64,000 nt of DNA from contig OY282382.1 of assembly GCA_958295905.1 (NCBI GenBank), positions 2,628,001 through 2,692,000 of the forward strand, in the 5' to 3' direction. Position 1 is the stretch's first letter. Each line of letters starts with the position of its first letter. Positions 43,405 to 52,942 of this stretch are shown here, piece after piece. The position numbers and the translations under genes are program-made. Below the pieces are notes generated by a model. That model saw only the letters and a list, made by a program, of their open reading frames with translations. It did no database searches and was not told the DNA's origin. This DNA comes from an uncultured Vicinamibacterales bacterium (GTDB taxonomy: Bacteria; Acidobacteriota; Vicinamibacteria; Vicinamibacterales; UBA8438).

Positions 43405-46400
43405 ATGACCATGATCTCGCGCACCGGCCGACCCGCGGCGCGGGCGGCCCGCTCATTCCGGCCGGCGCTCTCGGCGTCGGGGTTTCTCGATCGGTCGTCC
43501 CGGCCGCGTGCGATGGCGTGGACCCTGGCCGCGGCAACGGCGGCGGCGCTCTCCGTCGGCGCTCCGGTCCTGGGGCAGGTCGCCGGCGGCAGGCCGGCCC
43601 TCGACCACGAGGACACTTACCGTTGGAACACCCTCCGGAGCCCCCGCATGTCGGCCGACGGCAACTGGGCGGCGTGGGTGGTCGAGCCCTGGAACGGCGA
43701 TCCCGAGCTGGTGGTGTCCCGCACCGACGGGTCCGCGTCGAAGCGGGTGCGGGGCCGCGGCCCCGTCTTCACCCGCGACTCGCGGCACGTGGCGTACCGG
43801 ATCCCCCCGCCGCAATCGGAGGTCGACGCGCTCCGGCGGGAGGGGAAATCGGGCGGCGAGCTGCCGGGCGATTCCCTGGGCGTGGTCTCGCTCGCCGCTC
43901 TCGAGGCGTCGCCGGACGGCGCGGCGGCGGCCTTCACCGCGGGCCCCATCGAGTCGTTCCAGGTGCCCGAGGACGGGGAAACGTGGATCGCCTATCACCT
44001 GTCCGAGGATCCCGCGGCGGCCGAAGACGGGGCCGCCGGCTCCGAAACGGAAGGCCGGGGCGCGGAACCCGGCGGTCGGGGAGCGGGGGAAGAGGAGGCG
44101 GCGGAGAAGCGGTCTCCCGAGGTTGAGAAGCGCCACGAGAAGGAAGCGGGAACGCCGCTGGTGCTGCGTCACCTGGACACGGGGGAGGAGTTTTCGTTCC
44201 CCCACGCGGTGTCCTACCGGGTGGGGGACCAGGGGACCTCCCTCGCCTACGCCGCCTCGACCGACGACGAGGGCGGCGACGGGGTGTACTGGGTCGATGC
44301 GGCGACGGGGGCGGCGACGGCGGTCATGGAGGGCGAGGGCCACTACCGGCAGATCGCCTTCGACGAGTTGGAGGGCAGCCTCGCCTTCGTGAGCGACGCG
44401 GCGGAATGGGAGCGGGACCAGCCCGCCTTCTCCCTCTACCGCTCCGATGCGGGTGCCGCGGCGGTCCTGGTGGCGTCGGCGGCGACGGCCGGGGTGCCGG
44501 CGGGCTGGTGGGTCAGCGAGCACGGGGACGTGTCGTTCTCGGACTCCGGCGGACGGCTGTTCTTCGGGACCGCGCCCCGGCCCGAGCCCGAGCCGGACGA
44601 GGCCCCGCTGGAGCGCGACGAGGTGCGGCTGGACGTCTGGAACTGGAAGGACCCCTACCTGCAGCCGATGCAGCTCGTGCAACTGGACGACGAGCGCGAG
44701 CGCTCGTATCTTGCCGTCGCCGTGCGCGGGCGCGACGGCGTGGTGCAGCTCGGCGCGCCGGACCTGCCCGACGTGGCGCGGACGCGGGACGGCGGGTCGG
44801 ACTTCCTGCTGGGGAGCACGGACGTGCCGTACCGGCAGGAGCTGTCGTGGGACGGCCGCTACCGCGACGCCTACGCGGTGGACGCCGCGACCGGCGGGCG
44901 GCGGCAGATCGCCGGGCGCGTGCGCGGGGGCCGCGGGGTGAGCCTGTCGCCGGGCGGCGCCTACGCGTACTGGTGGGACGACGGCGACCGGGACTGGAAG
45001 GCCGCCCCGGTGGACGGCTCGGGCGGCGCGGTCAGCCTGACCGCGGGCATCCCCCGGGCGTTCCACGACGAGCTGAACGACCGCCCCCAGGGGCCGTCGC
45101 CCTACGGGGGGGCGCAGTGGATCGAGGGCGATGCGGCCCTGATCGTCCACGACCGCTACGACGCCTGGCGGGTGGACCCGGCCGCCGAGGCGCCCCCGGT
45201 GCGGTTGACGTCGGGGCGTGCCGGCCGCGTTCGGCACCGGCTCGTCCGCACCGACGACGAGCCCGCCCTCGCGGAGGGCGGCCTCCTGTTCTCGACCTTT
45301 GACGAGCGGACGCGGGCCGGCGGCTATGCCCGGGGCGCCAGCGCCGGCGCGGGCGGCGTGACGGGGTTGGTGTCGGGGCCGTTCCGCTTCCAGGCCCAGG
45401 CCGAGGACGCCGAACAGTTTCTCTGGACCCGGGAGAGCTTCGGCACGTTCCCCGACCTGTGGACAGGCGGCGCGGACTTCAAGGCCGGGCGGAAGCTCAG
45501 CGACGCCAATCCGCAGCAGGCCGAGTACGCCTGGGGGACGGCGGAGCTGGTCGACTGGACCTCGAACGACGGCGCGCGGCTCGAGGGCCTCCTGATCACG
45601 CCGGAGGGGTTCGACCCGTCCCGGCAGTACCCGCTGATGGTCTACTTCTACGAGCGCATGTCGGACGGGCTGCACGACTACCGGGCGCCGACGCCGGGGG
45701 GCTCGTCGATCGCGTTCTCGTTCTACGCCAGCCGGGGCTACATCGTGTTCGTCCCGGACATCCCCTACGAGGTCGGCTATCCGGGCGAGAGCGCCTTGGA
45801 CGCGGTGGTGCCGGGGGTGCTGGAGCTCGTCGGCCGGGGGTTCGTCGACCCCGCGCGCATCGGGGTGCAGGGCCATTCCTGGGGCGGCTACCAGATCGCG
45901 TACATGGTGACGAAGACGAACCTGTTCGCGGCGGCCGAGGCGGGCGCCCCGGTCTCGAACATGACCAGCGCCTACGGCGGCATCCGCTGGCAGACCGGCA
46001 TGAGCCGCATGTTCCAGTACGAGCGCACCCAGAGCCGCATCGGCGGCGCCCTGTGGGACGAGCGGGACCGCTACATCCACAACTCGCCGCTCTTCTTCGC
46101 CGACAAGGTGCGGACGCCGCTGCTGATGATGCACAACGACGAGGACGGGGCGGTGCCCTGGTACCAGGGCATCGAGCTGTTCGTGGCCCTGCGGCGCTTG
46201 CAGAAGCCGGTGTTCCTGCTCAACTACAACGGCGAGGCGCACGGCCTGCGGCGGAGGGCGAACCAGGAGGACTGGGCGGTCCGCATGCAGCAGTTCTTCG
46301 ACCACCACCTGCTCGACGCCCCCGCCCCGCGGTGGATGGCCGAGGGGGTGCCGGCCGTGGACAAGGGCCGGGACCTGGGCCTGGAGCCGGCGGCGCCGCG

Positions 46401-46419
46401 GCGGGAGTCCGCGCCGTAG
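43405..46419 (+). CDS. S9-family prolyl oligopeptidase-like peptidase, secreted
   Basis: ATG 43405 (or 43411) follows GGGAGGTATCC. 1004 residues; a long N-terminal leader with a hydrophobic segment ends near VLGQV. A seven-bladed propeller occupies about 60-690, broken by an acidic, Glu/Arg-rich insertion (about 205-250). The catalytic domain has nucleophile GHSWGGYQIAYM (Ser about 825), Asp in HNDEDGAVPWYQG (about 911) and His in GEAHGLRRR (about 945). It is larger than DPP4-type relatives because of the insertion. It probably degrades peptides in the periplasm or outside. Confidence 0.92.
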   Translation: MTMISRTGRPAARAARSFRPALSASGFLDRSSRPRAMAWTLAAATAAALSVGAPVLGQVAGGRPALDHEDTYRWNTLRSPRMSADGNWAAWVVEPWNGDPELVVSRTDGSASKRVRGRGPVFTRDSRHVAYRIPPPQSEVDALRREGKSGGELPGDSLGVVSLAALEASPDGAAAAFTAGPIESFQVPEDGETWIAYHLSEDPAAAEDGAAGSETEGRGAEPGGRGAGEEEAAEKRSPEVEKRHEKEAGTPLVLRHLDTGEEFSFPHAVSYRVGDQGTSLAYAASTDDEGGDGVYWVDAATGAATAVMEGEGHYRQIAFDELEGSLAFVSDAAEWERDQPAFSLYRSDAGAAAVLVASAATAGVPAGWWVSEHGDVSFSDSGGRLFFGTAPRPEPEPDEAPLERDEVRLDVWNWKDPYLQPMQLVQLDDERERSYLAVAVRGRDGVVQLGAPDLPDVARTRDGGSDFLLGSTDVPYRQELSWDGRYRDAYAVDAATGGRRQIAGRVRGGRGVSLSPGGAYAYWWDDGDRDWKAAPVDGSGGAVSLTAGIPRAFHDELNDRPQGPSPYGGAQWIEGDAALIVHDRYDAWRVDPAAEAPPVRLTSGRAGRVRHRLVRTDDEPALAEGGLLFSTFDERTRAGGYARGASAGAGGVTGLVSGPFRFQAQAEDAEQFLWTRESFGTFPDLWTGGADFKAGRKLSDANPQQAEYAWGTAELVDWTSNDGARLEGLLITPEGFDPSRQYPLMVYFYERMSDGLHDYRAPTPGGSSIAFSFYASRGYIVFVPDIPYEVGYPGESALDAVVPGVLELVGRGFVDPARIGVQGHSWGGYQIAYMVTKTNLFAAAEAGAPVSNMTSAYGGIRWQTGMSRMFQYERTQSRIGGALWDERDRYIHNSPLFFADKVRTPLLMMHNDEDGAVPWYQGIELFVALRRLQKPVFLLNYNGEAHGLRRRANQEDWAVRMQQFFDHHLLDAPAPRWMAEGVPAVDKGRDLGLEPAAPRRESAP

Positions 46420-46577
46420 CGGGGCGCCGACTCCTGCACGGTCGGTTCGTCCGAGAGCCGACGCGACATGGCTGTAGGGCCGTTTTCGGTCTCAGGGTCG
46501 GTAGCCGGGCCTTGTCCACCCTGCATGCCGAAGCCAGGGGATCGTGACCGGAGACAGGTCTGGAACCGAAGAGCAGT

Positions 46578-46691
46578 CCCCGCTCGTTGCTCCATTGCGC
46601 CGATCGTCTCCAACGGCGGGGCCGCCGATCAGGGCGGCGAGCTGGGCGGCGCCCCCGCTCGTTGCTCCATTGCGCCGGTCGTCTCCAACGG
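46578..46691. repeat. Direct repeat of ~39 bp upstream of the SIR2 island
   Basis: CCCCGCTCGTTGCTCCATTG, then CGCCG-TCGTCTCCAACGG, occurs at 46578-46616 and 46653-46691, differing at one base. The gap 46420-47373 holds otherwise only one weak open frame. Confidence 0.8.
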
Positions 46692-46718
46692 TCGGTCTTC
46701 GCCGGACGTCCCGCGTCA

Positions 46719-46991
46719 GTGACGGAAGTCAAGTCCGTTCGTGTACGATTGGCAATCCAACGGGTTCTCCGCAAGGGATCGTGCGCCACCGGTCGGCTTT
46801 GCGTCATCGGGGAGGACACTGCGCATGAGTACACGGCACTCGGCGAGATCCTCGACCCGCGGGAAGACGAACGGGGGCTCGATCCCGGCGTGTCCCGCTG
46901 GCGATTTCTTGGTGGCATCGGATGGAGCCTTCCTGCGAAGAAAAATAGGCCGGCACCGGCTGCGAAACCGCCGAGGAGTTCGAATCGCTGA
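46719..46991 (+). CDS. Possible small hypothetical protein
   Basis: GTG 46719 opens 90 codons (VTEVKSVRVRLAIQRVLRKG, then RLCVIGEDTAHEYTALGEILDPREDERGLDPG). The middle has a protein-like composition in less GC-rich DNA, but there is no ribosome site or known motif and the end is low-complexity. It might be a remnant. Confidence 0.3.
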   Translation: MTEVKSVRVRLAIQRVLRKGSCATGRLCVIGEDTAHEYTALGEILDPREDERGLDPGVSRWRFLGGIGWSLPAKKNRPAPAAKPPRSSNR

Positions 46992-47373
46992 ACTCCGCTG
47001 CGGCGCTACCGGTCAGTGGCAGAAGTTGTGCTGCTTCCGCGGTCGGGGCCGTAATCGGCCCCCAAGAACGTGTCGTACAGCGGCCGGAATCGCCGAAGTC
47101 TGGCCGAGCCGAGCCGTTCCTGCGCCACCGCCGCCAGTTCTGGCGCGCCGCGGAGTCTGGCCACGGGCTGCTACGCCTCGATGGAGGCGTTCGCCAGTGC
47201 CTTCGAACCGTTTCTCATCCGGGCGAGTCAGTTCGCGCGGGACGAGATCATCACGGCCGGTGGCCGCAGGGTGACGCGCAGGCTTCGCCGCAAGGAGCCC
47301 ATAAAGGACAACGACCTGCCGGAGATTACGAAGCGTTGCCATGCCTCCGGCGGGACCGTCCGGAGCCAGGAGC

Positions 47374-48816
47374 ATGACCGATTCACTCGACGACTGCGCG
47401 ACTCCATTCACGGATGATAGTTCCGGCTCGCTGCGTCGCGCCGAGCACTGGGGGAAGCACATCGTCCGAGCCGGTTCTCCTACTCGGTGCGTCGTCGACG
47501 AGCCCGATCCCGACAAACATCGCGAGCAGATCGAGCCTTGGTTGTCGGCGTTGTTTCAAGCCGAACACCTGAACCTCCTGGTTGGTAGCGGCCTGACGAC
47601 GGCAGTCGCCAAAGCTGCGGGCGCCTCCGAAGTCGACATGAGCCCTGTCGAGTTTCAGCACATCTACGCGGTTGAGGTGAAGCGGGCTGCGCGTGAAGGC
47701 GCGCAACGCCTTGGCCGCAAAGAACCCAACATCGAAGATCAAGTGCGCACCGTCAACGAGCTGATCGGCGGGCTGCGCATTCTGGCCAGTGCCGCGGAGG
47801 GCGACGATGGCGACGACGATAAGCCGGAGCCGAGCGCGACGACGGCGCTGCAGGCATGGGAATCCGCACTCGACGCCACACTGGCTGGGTTGATGAAGGG
47901 CCTCCTCGCCACGGAGCGTGGAATCGCCACGGCTCTGTCCGGTGGGCAGGCTCTGTCCGACTCACAGGACGATGCGTCTGCCCGCGTCCGCCGTTTGCTC
48001 GGGGGCTTTCTCCTTCCGTTCGCCAGCCGGACGGGCACGCGTGAGCGGACGCACATTTTCACGACGAACTACGACAGGCTGATCGAGCGCGGCTGCGACC
48101 TGCTTGGATTGCGGCTGGTCGACCGCTTCGTGGGCGCACTGGCGCCCGTCTTTCATTCCTCGCGGCTGGGTATCGACCTTCACTACAACCCGCCCGGAAT
48201 TCGGGGCGAACCTCGGTATCTCGAAGGCGTCGTGCGGTTCACCAAACTCCACGGGTCCGTGGACTGGCGAAACGTCCGGCAGTCCGGTGGTCCGAGCATC
48301 CAGCGTTGTGGTCTCCCGTTCGGTGCCGCCGACAACCATCCGGACGTGCGGGATGAGATCGGTGGGCAACTACTGGTTTATCCGAATGCCGCCAAGGACG
48401 TCGAGACCCTGGAGTTCCCCTTCGCCGAACTGTTCCGTGACTTTGCCGCCGCCGTCTGCCGACCGAACGCCGTGGTAGTGACTTACGGATATGGCTTCGG
48501 AGACGACCACGTGAACCGCATACTTCGGGACATGTTGAGCATTCCATCGACCCACCTCGTCGTCATCTCCTACGACGAGGCGGGCGGGCGTCTGAAGGCC
48601 TTCCACGACTTGGCCGGCCACGAGGCGCAGATCACGCTCCTCGTCGGTCCTCACTTCGGTGACTTGGCGACTCTGGTGGAGCACTACCTGCCCAAGCCCG
48701 CCATCGACCGGACCACATGGCGAATGGTCGACCTGCTGAATCGGCGGGCGCGTCCCAGGAGCGATGACGACGGGCGAAGAACGTACGAAGAGCTCGAGGG
48801 CGGCGAACCGGCATGA
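47374..48816 (+). CDS. SIR2-like NADase, first gene of a SIR2/HerA-type defence operon
   Basis: ATG 47374 is preceded by GCCAGGAGC; the longer frame is not needed. 480 residues. SIR2 motifs: LLVGSGLTTAVAKAAG (about 69-84, NAD loop), IFTTNYDRLIE (about 227-237, with the catalytic Asn), RFTKLHGSVDW (about 287-297, with the catalytic His) and VVTYGYGFGDDHVNRIL (about 368-384). An acidic insertion lies at about 145-165. In Sir2-HerA defence the SIR2 subunit depletes NAD on phage infection while bound to a HerA hexamer. The stop overlaps the HerA start by ATGA. DNA is visibly less GC-rich than the neighbouring core genes. Confidence 0.88.
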   Translation: MTDSLDDCATPFTDDSSGSLRRAEHWGKHIVRAGSPTRCVVDEPDPDKHREQIEPWLSALFQAEHLNLLVGSGLTTAVAKAAGASEVDMSPVEFQHIYAVEVKRAAREGAQRLGRKEPNIEDQVRTVNELIGGLRILASAAEGDDGDDDKPEPSATTALQAWESALDATLAGLMKGLLATERGIATALSGGQALSDSQDDASARVRRLLGGFLLPFASRTGTRERTHIFTTNYDRLIERGCDLLGLRLVDRFVGALAPVFHSSRLGIDLHYNPPGIRGEPRYLEGVVRFTKLHGSVDWRNVRQSGGPSIQRCGLPFGAADNHPDVRDEIGGQLLVYPNAAKDVETLEFPFAELFRDFAAAVCRPNAVVVTYGYGFGDDHVNRILRDMLSIPSTHLVVISYDEAGGRLKAFHDLAGHEAQITLLVGPHFGDLATLVEHYLPKPAIDRTTWRMVDLLNRRARPRSDDDGRRTYEELEGGEPA

Positions 48817-50927
48817 CAGGGCTTGTCCAGGCCGTTGCGGATCGGATAATCGGCGCTGTAGAGGAGGTGTCCGCCGATCGGATCCTGGTGCGCCTGGATC
48901 CGGACGCTCCCCAAGCCACGGCCCTGAACACCGGCGCGCCCGCTGGCTTCCCTCGCATCAACGGCTACGTGGTGATTCCCAACGAGGGGGGATCCACCGT
49001 GTGTATCATCTCTTCGGTGCGTATCGAGCGTCTGCCGTTCCCCAAGCGCAAGGGGATGCAGCAGGACTTCGGTCTCGTGGACTTGCCGTTCCCCTCCCGG
49101 GTGATGAGCCTCACCCCCATCGGGACGCTCAGGGCCCGCCCTGTCGGCGACGAGCTCTCGTTTCGCGTGCAGCGCGGGGTCGACGTTTTTCCATCTGTCG
49201 GCGACCCCGTGCTCCTTCCCGGCGTCGACCAGCTCCGGGCGATTGTCGAGGGCGAAGACAATGCTGCCAAGCGCATTCCGGTGGGCCATTGCCCGACTGC
49301 CGGACGTGCGCCGGTTCACGTTGATCCCGACAAGCTCTTCGGGCGCCACTTGGCGGTGCTCGGAAACACCGGGGCAGGCAAATCCTGTTCCGTCGCAGGG
49401 TTGGTACGGTGGTCCCTGGACGCGGCGAGGACGGCACGAACTGCGGCAAAGCGTAGCGGCAAGCCCAACGCACGCTTCATCGTGCTGGACCCGAATGGCG
49501 AGTATGCCCGCGCATTCGGCGACTTCGACGTGCGCTTGTTCCGCGTCGACGCGGGAACTGGGGCGGAAGCGCTCCGTGTCCCCGCTTGGCTGTGGAACGG
49601 CGCCGAATGGGCGGCGTTTACCGGTGCAGCACCGGGTGCGCAGCGTCCGGTACTGTTCGAAGCGCTCCGGCGGCTGCGCTCCGGACTTGGGGCACCCGAC
49701 CAAGTTGACACGGATATCAGGGGGCGGATCAGCCGGTATCGAAGCCGGCTCAAGGTACTCGTCCAAGGCGGTGAACACCAGCAAGCCGGACGAAGGGAAG
49801 GGGTTGCGCAAGTCCTCCTGAATATCCACAGGGATTTCAAGGACCTCGCCGGGCGATCGAAATGCACGGACAGGGCGGCCTTGGTGGACATGCTTGATGC
49901 GGTAGCTTCCAAAGTGCAAGATGTCGAAAGCCGCGCACGTGGCAATCCGAAGACGAACGGATATTGGCATAACGATTTTTCGGAAGAAGCACTCGGCACG
50001 ATAGCGAAGGCACTTCAGGAAGCCGCGGCTGCGGTCGGGCTAGGCGAAGACCTGTCGGTAGCGGACGAAGGCACTCCAATCCCGTTCTTGGTCCGTGATC
50101 TCCCCGATTACGTTGATGCGCTCGCCGCTGACCACGCCGGTCGGGACATTGCCCAGTTCGTAGACACACTGAACCTCCGCATCCGGAGCCTCTTGTCCGG
50201 AGGCCGGCTGGCGTCCGTCATCCAATCGGACGACTCCATTTCGATCACCCTCGAAGAGTGGCTCACCAACTATGTCGGAGCCGATCAGGCGGAGAATGGG
50301 CCGCTTGCGGTCATTGACTTGTCGCTGGTTCCTTCGGAGGTCATTCACATCGTCGTCAGCGTGCTCGCCCGCATGGTCTTCGAAGCGCTGCAACGCTATC
50401 GGCGCAAGAAGGGGGAGGAGCTGCCCACGACCCTGATACTGGAAGAAGCTCATACGTTCGTTCACCGCGATCTCGGGGGCGAGTCGGCACCGCCTTCGGG
50501 CCGCGAGTGCGCAAGGGTGTTCGAGCGCATCGCCCGCGAGGGGCGGAAGTTCGGATTGGGACTGGTGTTGGCGTCCCAGCGACCGTCCGAGGTGTCGCCG
50601 ACCGTGCTTTCCCAGTGCAATACCTTCCTCTTGCACCGTCTCGTCAACGATCGCGACCAGGAACTCGTCAAGCGTCTCGTGCCCGACGGTCTCGGACCGC
50701 TCCTGCGGGAGCTTCCGAGCTTGCCCACCCGGCGAGCGATACTGCTCGGCTGGGCGGCCCCAGCCCCGACACTCGTCGAGATCCGCGAGATTCCGGACGA
50801 ATATCGACCCCACTCACCGGACCCGGCGTTTTGGGATGTTTGGACCGGTGAGCAGGAGCGAGCGATCGACTGGCCAACCATCGTTCAAATGTGGCAAGGA
50901 GTCGGTGCCGCGGACGCCTCGGAGTAG
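48813..50927 (+). CDS. HerA-type DNA translocase ATPase (DUF87)
   Basis: 704 residues from ATG 48813, four-base overlap with the SIR2 gene. An N-terminal beta-barrel-like HAS domain (about 1-165) precedes Walker A LGNTGAGKSCSVAGLV (about 182-197). A helical insertion occupies roughly 270-390. Walker B is LILEEAHTFV (about 540-549), followed by EGRKFGLGLVLASQRPSEVSPTVLSQCNTFLLHRLVNDRD, the HerA/FtsK sensor region. Known Sir2-HerA systems use a HerA hexamer as a scaffold and motor. Two further genes follow on the same strand. Confidence 0.9.
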   Translation: MTGLVQAVADRIIGAVEEVSADRILVRLDPDAPQATALNTGAPAGFPRINGYVVIPNEGGSTVCIISSVRIERLPFPKRKGMQQDFGLVDLPFPSRVMSLTPIGTLRARPVGDELSFRVQRGVDVFPSVGDPVLLPGVDQLRAIVEGEDNAAKRIPVGHCPTAGRAPVHVDPDKLFGRHLAVLGNTGAGKSCSVAGLVRWSLDAARTARTAAKRSGKPNARFIVLDPNGEYARAFGDFDVRLFRVDAGTGAEALRVPAWLWNGAEWAAFTGAAPGAQRPVLFEALRRLRSGLGAPDQVDTDIRGRISRYRSRLKVLVQGGEHQQAGRREGVAQVLLNIHRDFKDLAGRSKCTDRAALVDMLDAVASKVQDVESRARGNPKTNGYWHNDFSEEALGTIAKALQEAAAAVGLGEDLSVADEGTPIPFLVRDLPDYVDALAADHAGRDIAQFVDTLNLRIRSLLSGGRLASVIQSDDSISITLEEWLTNYVGADQAENGPLAVIDLSLVPSEVIHIVVSVLARMVFEALQRYRRKKGEELPTTLILEEAHTFVHRDLGGESAPPSGRECARVFERIAREGRKFGLGLVLASQRPSEVSPTVLSQCNTFLLHRLVNDRDQELVKRLVPDGLGPLLRELPSLPTRRAILLGWAAPAPTLVEIREIPDEYRPHSPDPAFWDVWTGEQERAIDWPTIVQMWQGVGAADASE

Positions 50928-50930
50928 CTG

Positions 50931-51419
50931 ATGGCGGTGAGCTATATGGACGACCAGATCGACGCGCTGGTCTGGGAGCGGAAGCCGCTGGCGGCGGACT
51001 GGCGGGAACGCACGCGCATGAAGCCGAAGCGCGGACATGACGAGCAGTACCTCGATCTCAGCGGCGAGACGGGAAGCAAGTTCAGGCTGATTTTCCGGCA
51101 GAGTAGGCTCAACGGTTTGGATTTTTCCGTCATCCTGGCTGTGCTCGTGCCGCAGTCGACGCAGGTGTTTCGGCTGCGCCGCTACAACGGCAGGAGTCAC
51201 GAGCACACCAACCAGATCGAGAACGAGACGTTCTACGACTTTCACATTCATCTCGCGACTGAGCGCTACCAGGAACTGGGGGCGCGCGAAGACGCGTACG
51301 CCCGGCCGACCGATCGTTACGGGACCTTTCGCGGCGCGCTGGACTGTTTGTTCGCGGACGCGAACATCAGCGTGCCGCCGAAAGCGCAGGGCGAGCTCTT
51401 CGACCTCCGGGGGGGCTGA
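50931..51419 (+). CDS. Third gene of the SIR2/HerA operon, DUF6978-like unknown
   Basis: ATG 50931 lies three bases after the HerA stop and one base separates its stop from the next gene, so it is in the operon. 162 residues: [25 protein letters not shown] in a beta core, then [18 protein letters not shown] and [17 protein letters not shown], ending in [17 protein letters not shown]. The H-x-H and Y residues resemble the DUF6978 family, which travels with DUF1828 proteins, but this assignment is from memory of the pattern. A role as accessory or immunity factor is inference. Confidence 0.7.
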   Translation: MAVSYMDDQIDALVWERKPLAADWRERTRMKPKRGHDEQYLDLSGETGSKFRLIFRQSRLNGLDFSVILAVLVPQSTQVFRLRRYNGRSHEHTNQIENETFYDFHIHLATERYQELGAREDAYARPTDRYGTFRGALDCLFADANISVPPKAQGELFDLRGG

Positions 51420-51420
51420 G

Positions 51421-52209
51421 ATGACTGTCGAATCCGTCGGACAGGAATTTCGCGACAAGGTTTCGGCGCAGATCCGGCTTGCGGCCGAAGGACTGGACCG
51501 TTTTCGCGTTTTTACCCCCTTCCTGTTCGACGATGGCGACCACTTGGCTGTCGTCCTCCGAAGGGAGAATACGGGGTGGGTGCTCTCGGACGAGGCCCAT
51601 ACGTACATGCACCTGACGTACGACATCGACGAAAAGGACCTGCACAAGGGGACCCGCCAGAAGATCATCTCGAACACCCTGTCCATGTTCCGGATCGAAG
51701 ATCGTGAGGGGGAGCTGGTACTTGACGTGCGGGATTCGCGCTTCGGGGATGCGCTGTATTCGTTCGTTCAGGGGCTGCTCCGGATTGCCAACGTGTCCTA
51801 CCTGTCGCAGGAACGGGTGAAGTCGACGTTCCTGGAGGATTTCCGGACCCTGTTGAGCGAGACGCTGCCTGAAGAGCGCATGAGCTTCGCGTGGAACGAC
51901 CCTGCGCACGACCCCTATGGCATGCACGTGGTCGACTGCCGGGTGAACGGCATGCCGCGGCCGCTGTTCGTGCACGCACTCGGCAGCGACGATCGGACGA
52001 GAGACGCGACGATCGCCCTGCTCCAGTTCGAGAAGTGGGGCATCGATTTCCGTTCGCTGGCTATTTTCGAAGATCAGGAGTCGATCAGCCGCAAGGTGCT
52101 GGCCCGCTTCAGCGACGTGTGCGAGAAGCAGTTCTCCAGCTTGACCGCGAACCGCGGGCGCATCACGCGCTTCCTGAACGAGGCCGTCTCGAGGCGCGAA
52201 GGACGATGA
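51421..52209 (+). CDS. DUF1828/DUF1829-type protein, fourth gene of the operon
   Basis: 262 residues from ATG 51421, one base after the previous stop. The N-terminal DUF1828 part reads [43 protein letters not shown]; the C-terminal DUF1829 part reads [54 protein letters not shown], with a D-x12-K-like spacing that could suit a nuclease fold. Members occur in phage-variable regions next to small DUF6978-like genes. Linked here to SIR2 and HerA, it may be a sensor, an inhibitor or a second effector. Confidence 0.75.
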   Translation: MTVESVGQEFRDKVSAQIRLAAEGLDRFRVFTPFLFDDGDHLAVVLRRENTGWVLSDEAHTYMHLTYDIDEKDLHKGTRQKIISNTLSMFRIEDREGELVLDVRDSRFGDALYSFVQGLLRIANVSYLSQERVKSTFLEDFRTLLSETLPEERMSFAWNDPAHDPYGMHVVDCRVNGMPRPLFVHALGSDDRTRDATIALLQFEKWGIDFRSLAIFEDQESISRKVLARFSDVCEKQFSSLTANRGRITRFLNEAVSRREGR

Positions 52210-52230
52210 GCGCCGTGAAGGAACCGGGCG

Positions 52231-52611
52231 TCAGATCCGGAACCCCAGCGTCGCCGCCACCGACCGCTGCCGTTCGTCGAGCGTGACGAACCACAGGTCG
52301 CCCGGTGCCGGCGCGACGTAGAGCGCCGAGGCGACGTGCCACAGATCGGCGCCGCGCAGGTATCCCGCGGTCAGGGCGGCGGCAAGCTCGGGGGCGAGAG
52401 ATCGATCCGGCAACACCCACGTCAGGTCGGCGACGAGACTCTCCGAGAAGCCGCAGGCCTCGCGCGCGCAGGCCGCGCGCAGCTCGGCTTCGAGCAGATT
52501 GGAGGAAAGCAGGCGCGAGAACGCCTCCAGCCGCTTCCTCATCCCCGCGCCGTCGGGTTCCTCGAAGGCAAGCGCCACGAGAGCCGACGTGTCGACGTAG
52601 GCGACGCTCAT
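52231..52611 (-). CDS. VapC-like PIN-domain toxin
   Basis: 126 residues from ATG 52611, overlapping the antitoxin stop by ATGA. PIN acidic residues: D in VAYVDTSALVALAFEEPDG (residue 7), E in LLEAELRAA, D in YLRGADLWHVASALYV (about 90) and D in FVTLDERQ (about 111). The Trp-Leu-rich middle and length match the VapC family, which cleaves RNA. It is convergent with the SIR2/HerA operon, 21 bases from its end, so it may belong to the same island or simply be a neighbour. Confidence 0.9.
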   Translation of the reverse strand: MSVAYVDTSALVALAFEEPDGAGMRKRLEAFSRLLSSNLLEAELRAACAREACGFSESLVADLTWVLPDRSLAPELAAALTAGYLRGADLWHVASALYVAPAPGDLWFVTLDERQRSVAATLGFRI

Positions 52612-52883
52612 TCGTTCCGCTCGTCGAGAAACCGCTTCAGGGCCCCGGGCCGCCGCCCCACCGCCGCCAACGGCGCCTTCGCCGGGCCGGAAGAGGCGAT
52701 GATCCCCTGGCGTTCGAGTTCGTCGAGGCGCGCCTCAAGGGTCTGCGGCCCGCGCCGAATCGCCCGGATCTCCGCCACCGGCTCGCCGCGGTAGGACACC
52801 GTGACCGTCTTTCCCCCGCGGACCTGACGGATGACCTCCGAGAACCGGGCCTTGGCTTCGTACGTCGAGTACACGAGGCTCAT
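52608..52883 (-). CDS. Phd/YefM-type antitoxin of the VapC pair
   Basis: ATG 52883, 91 residues. MSLVYSTYEAKARFSEVIRQVRGGKTVTVSYRGEPVAEI is the Phd/YefM DNA-binding domain; the tail (about 55-91, GPAKAPLAAVGRRPGALKRFLDERNE) would bind the toxin. The start has no ribosome site but a promoter box ends six bases upstream, so the message is probably leaderless, with autoregulation expected. Confidence 0.88.
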   Translation of the reverse strand: MSLVYSTYEAKARFSEVIRQVRGGKTVTVSYRGEPVAEIRAIRRGPQTLEARLDELERQGIIASSGPAKAPLAAVGRRPGALKRFLDERNE

Positions 52884-52889
52884 GGCAGA

Positions 52890-52918
52890 AATATAACCGG
52901 TCAGACTAGTATAATCAA
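52890..52918 (-). promoter_or_regulatory. Promoter of the phd/vapC-like operon
   Basis: On the minus strand TTGATT (52913-52918), exactly 17 bases, TATATT (52890-52895), then six bases to ATG 52883. The block is unusually AT-rich for this DNA and overlaps TATACTAGT, a possible operator. Confidence 0.7.
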
Positions 52919-52942
52919 CCGCAGGCACGCCTGAGGCAGGGG

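Noticed and set aside
47070..47417. Plus-strand frame upstream of the SIR2 gene
   Set aside because: Poor composition, overlaps the SIR2 start in another frame and has no ribosome site.
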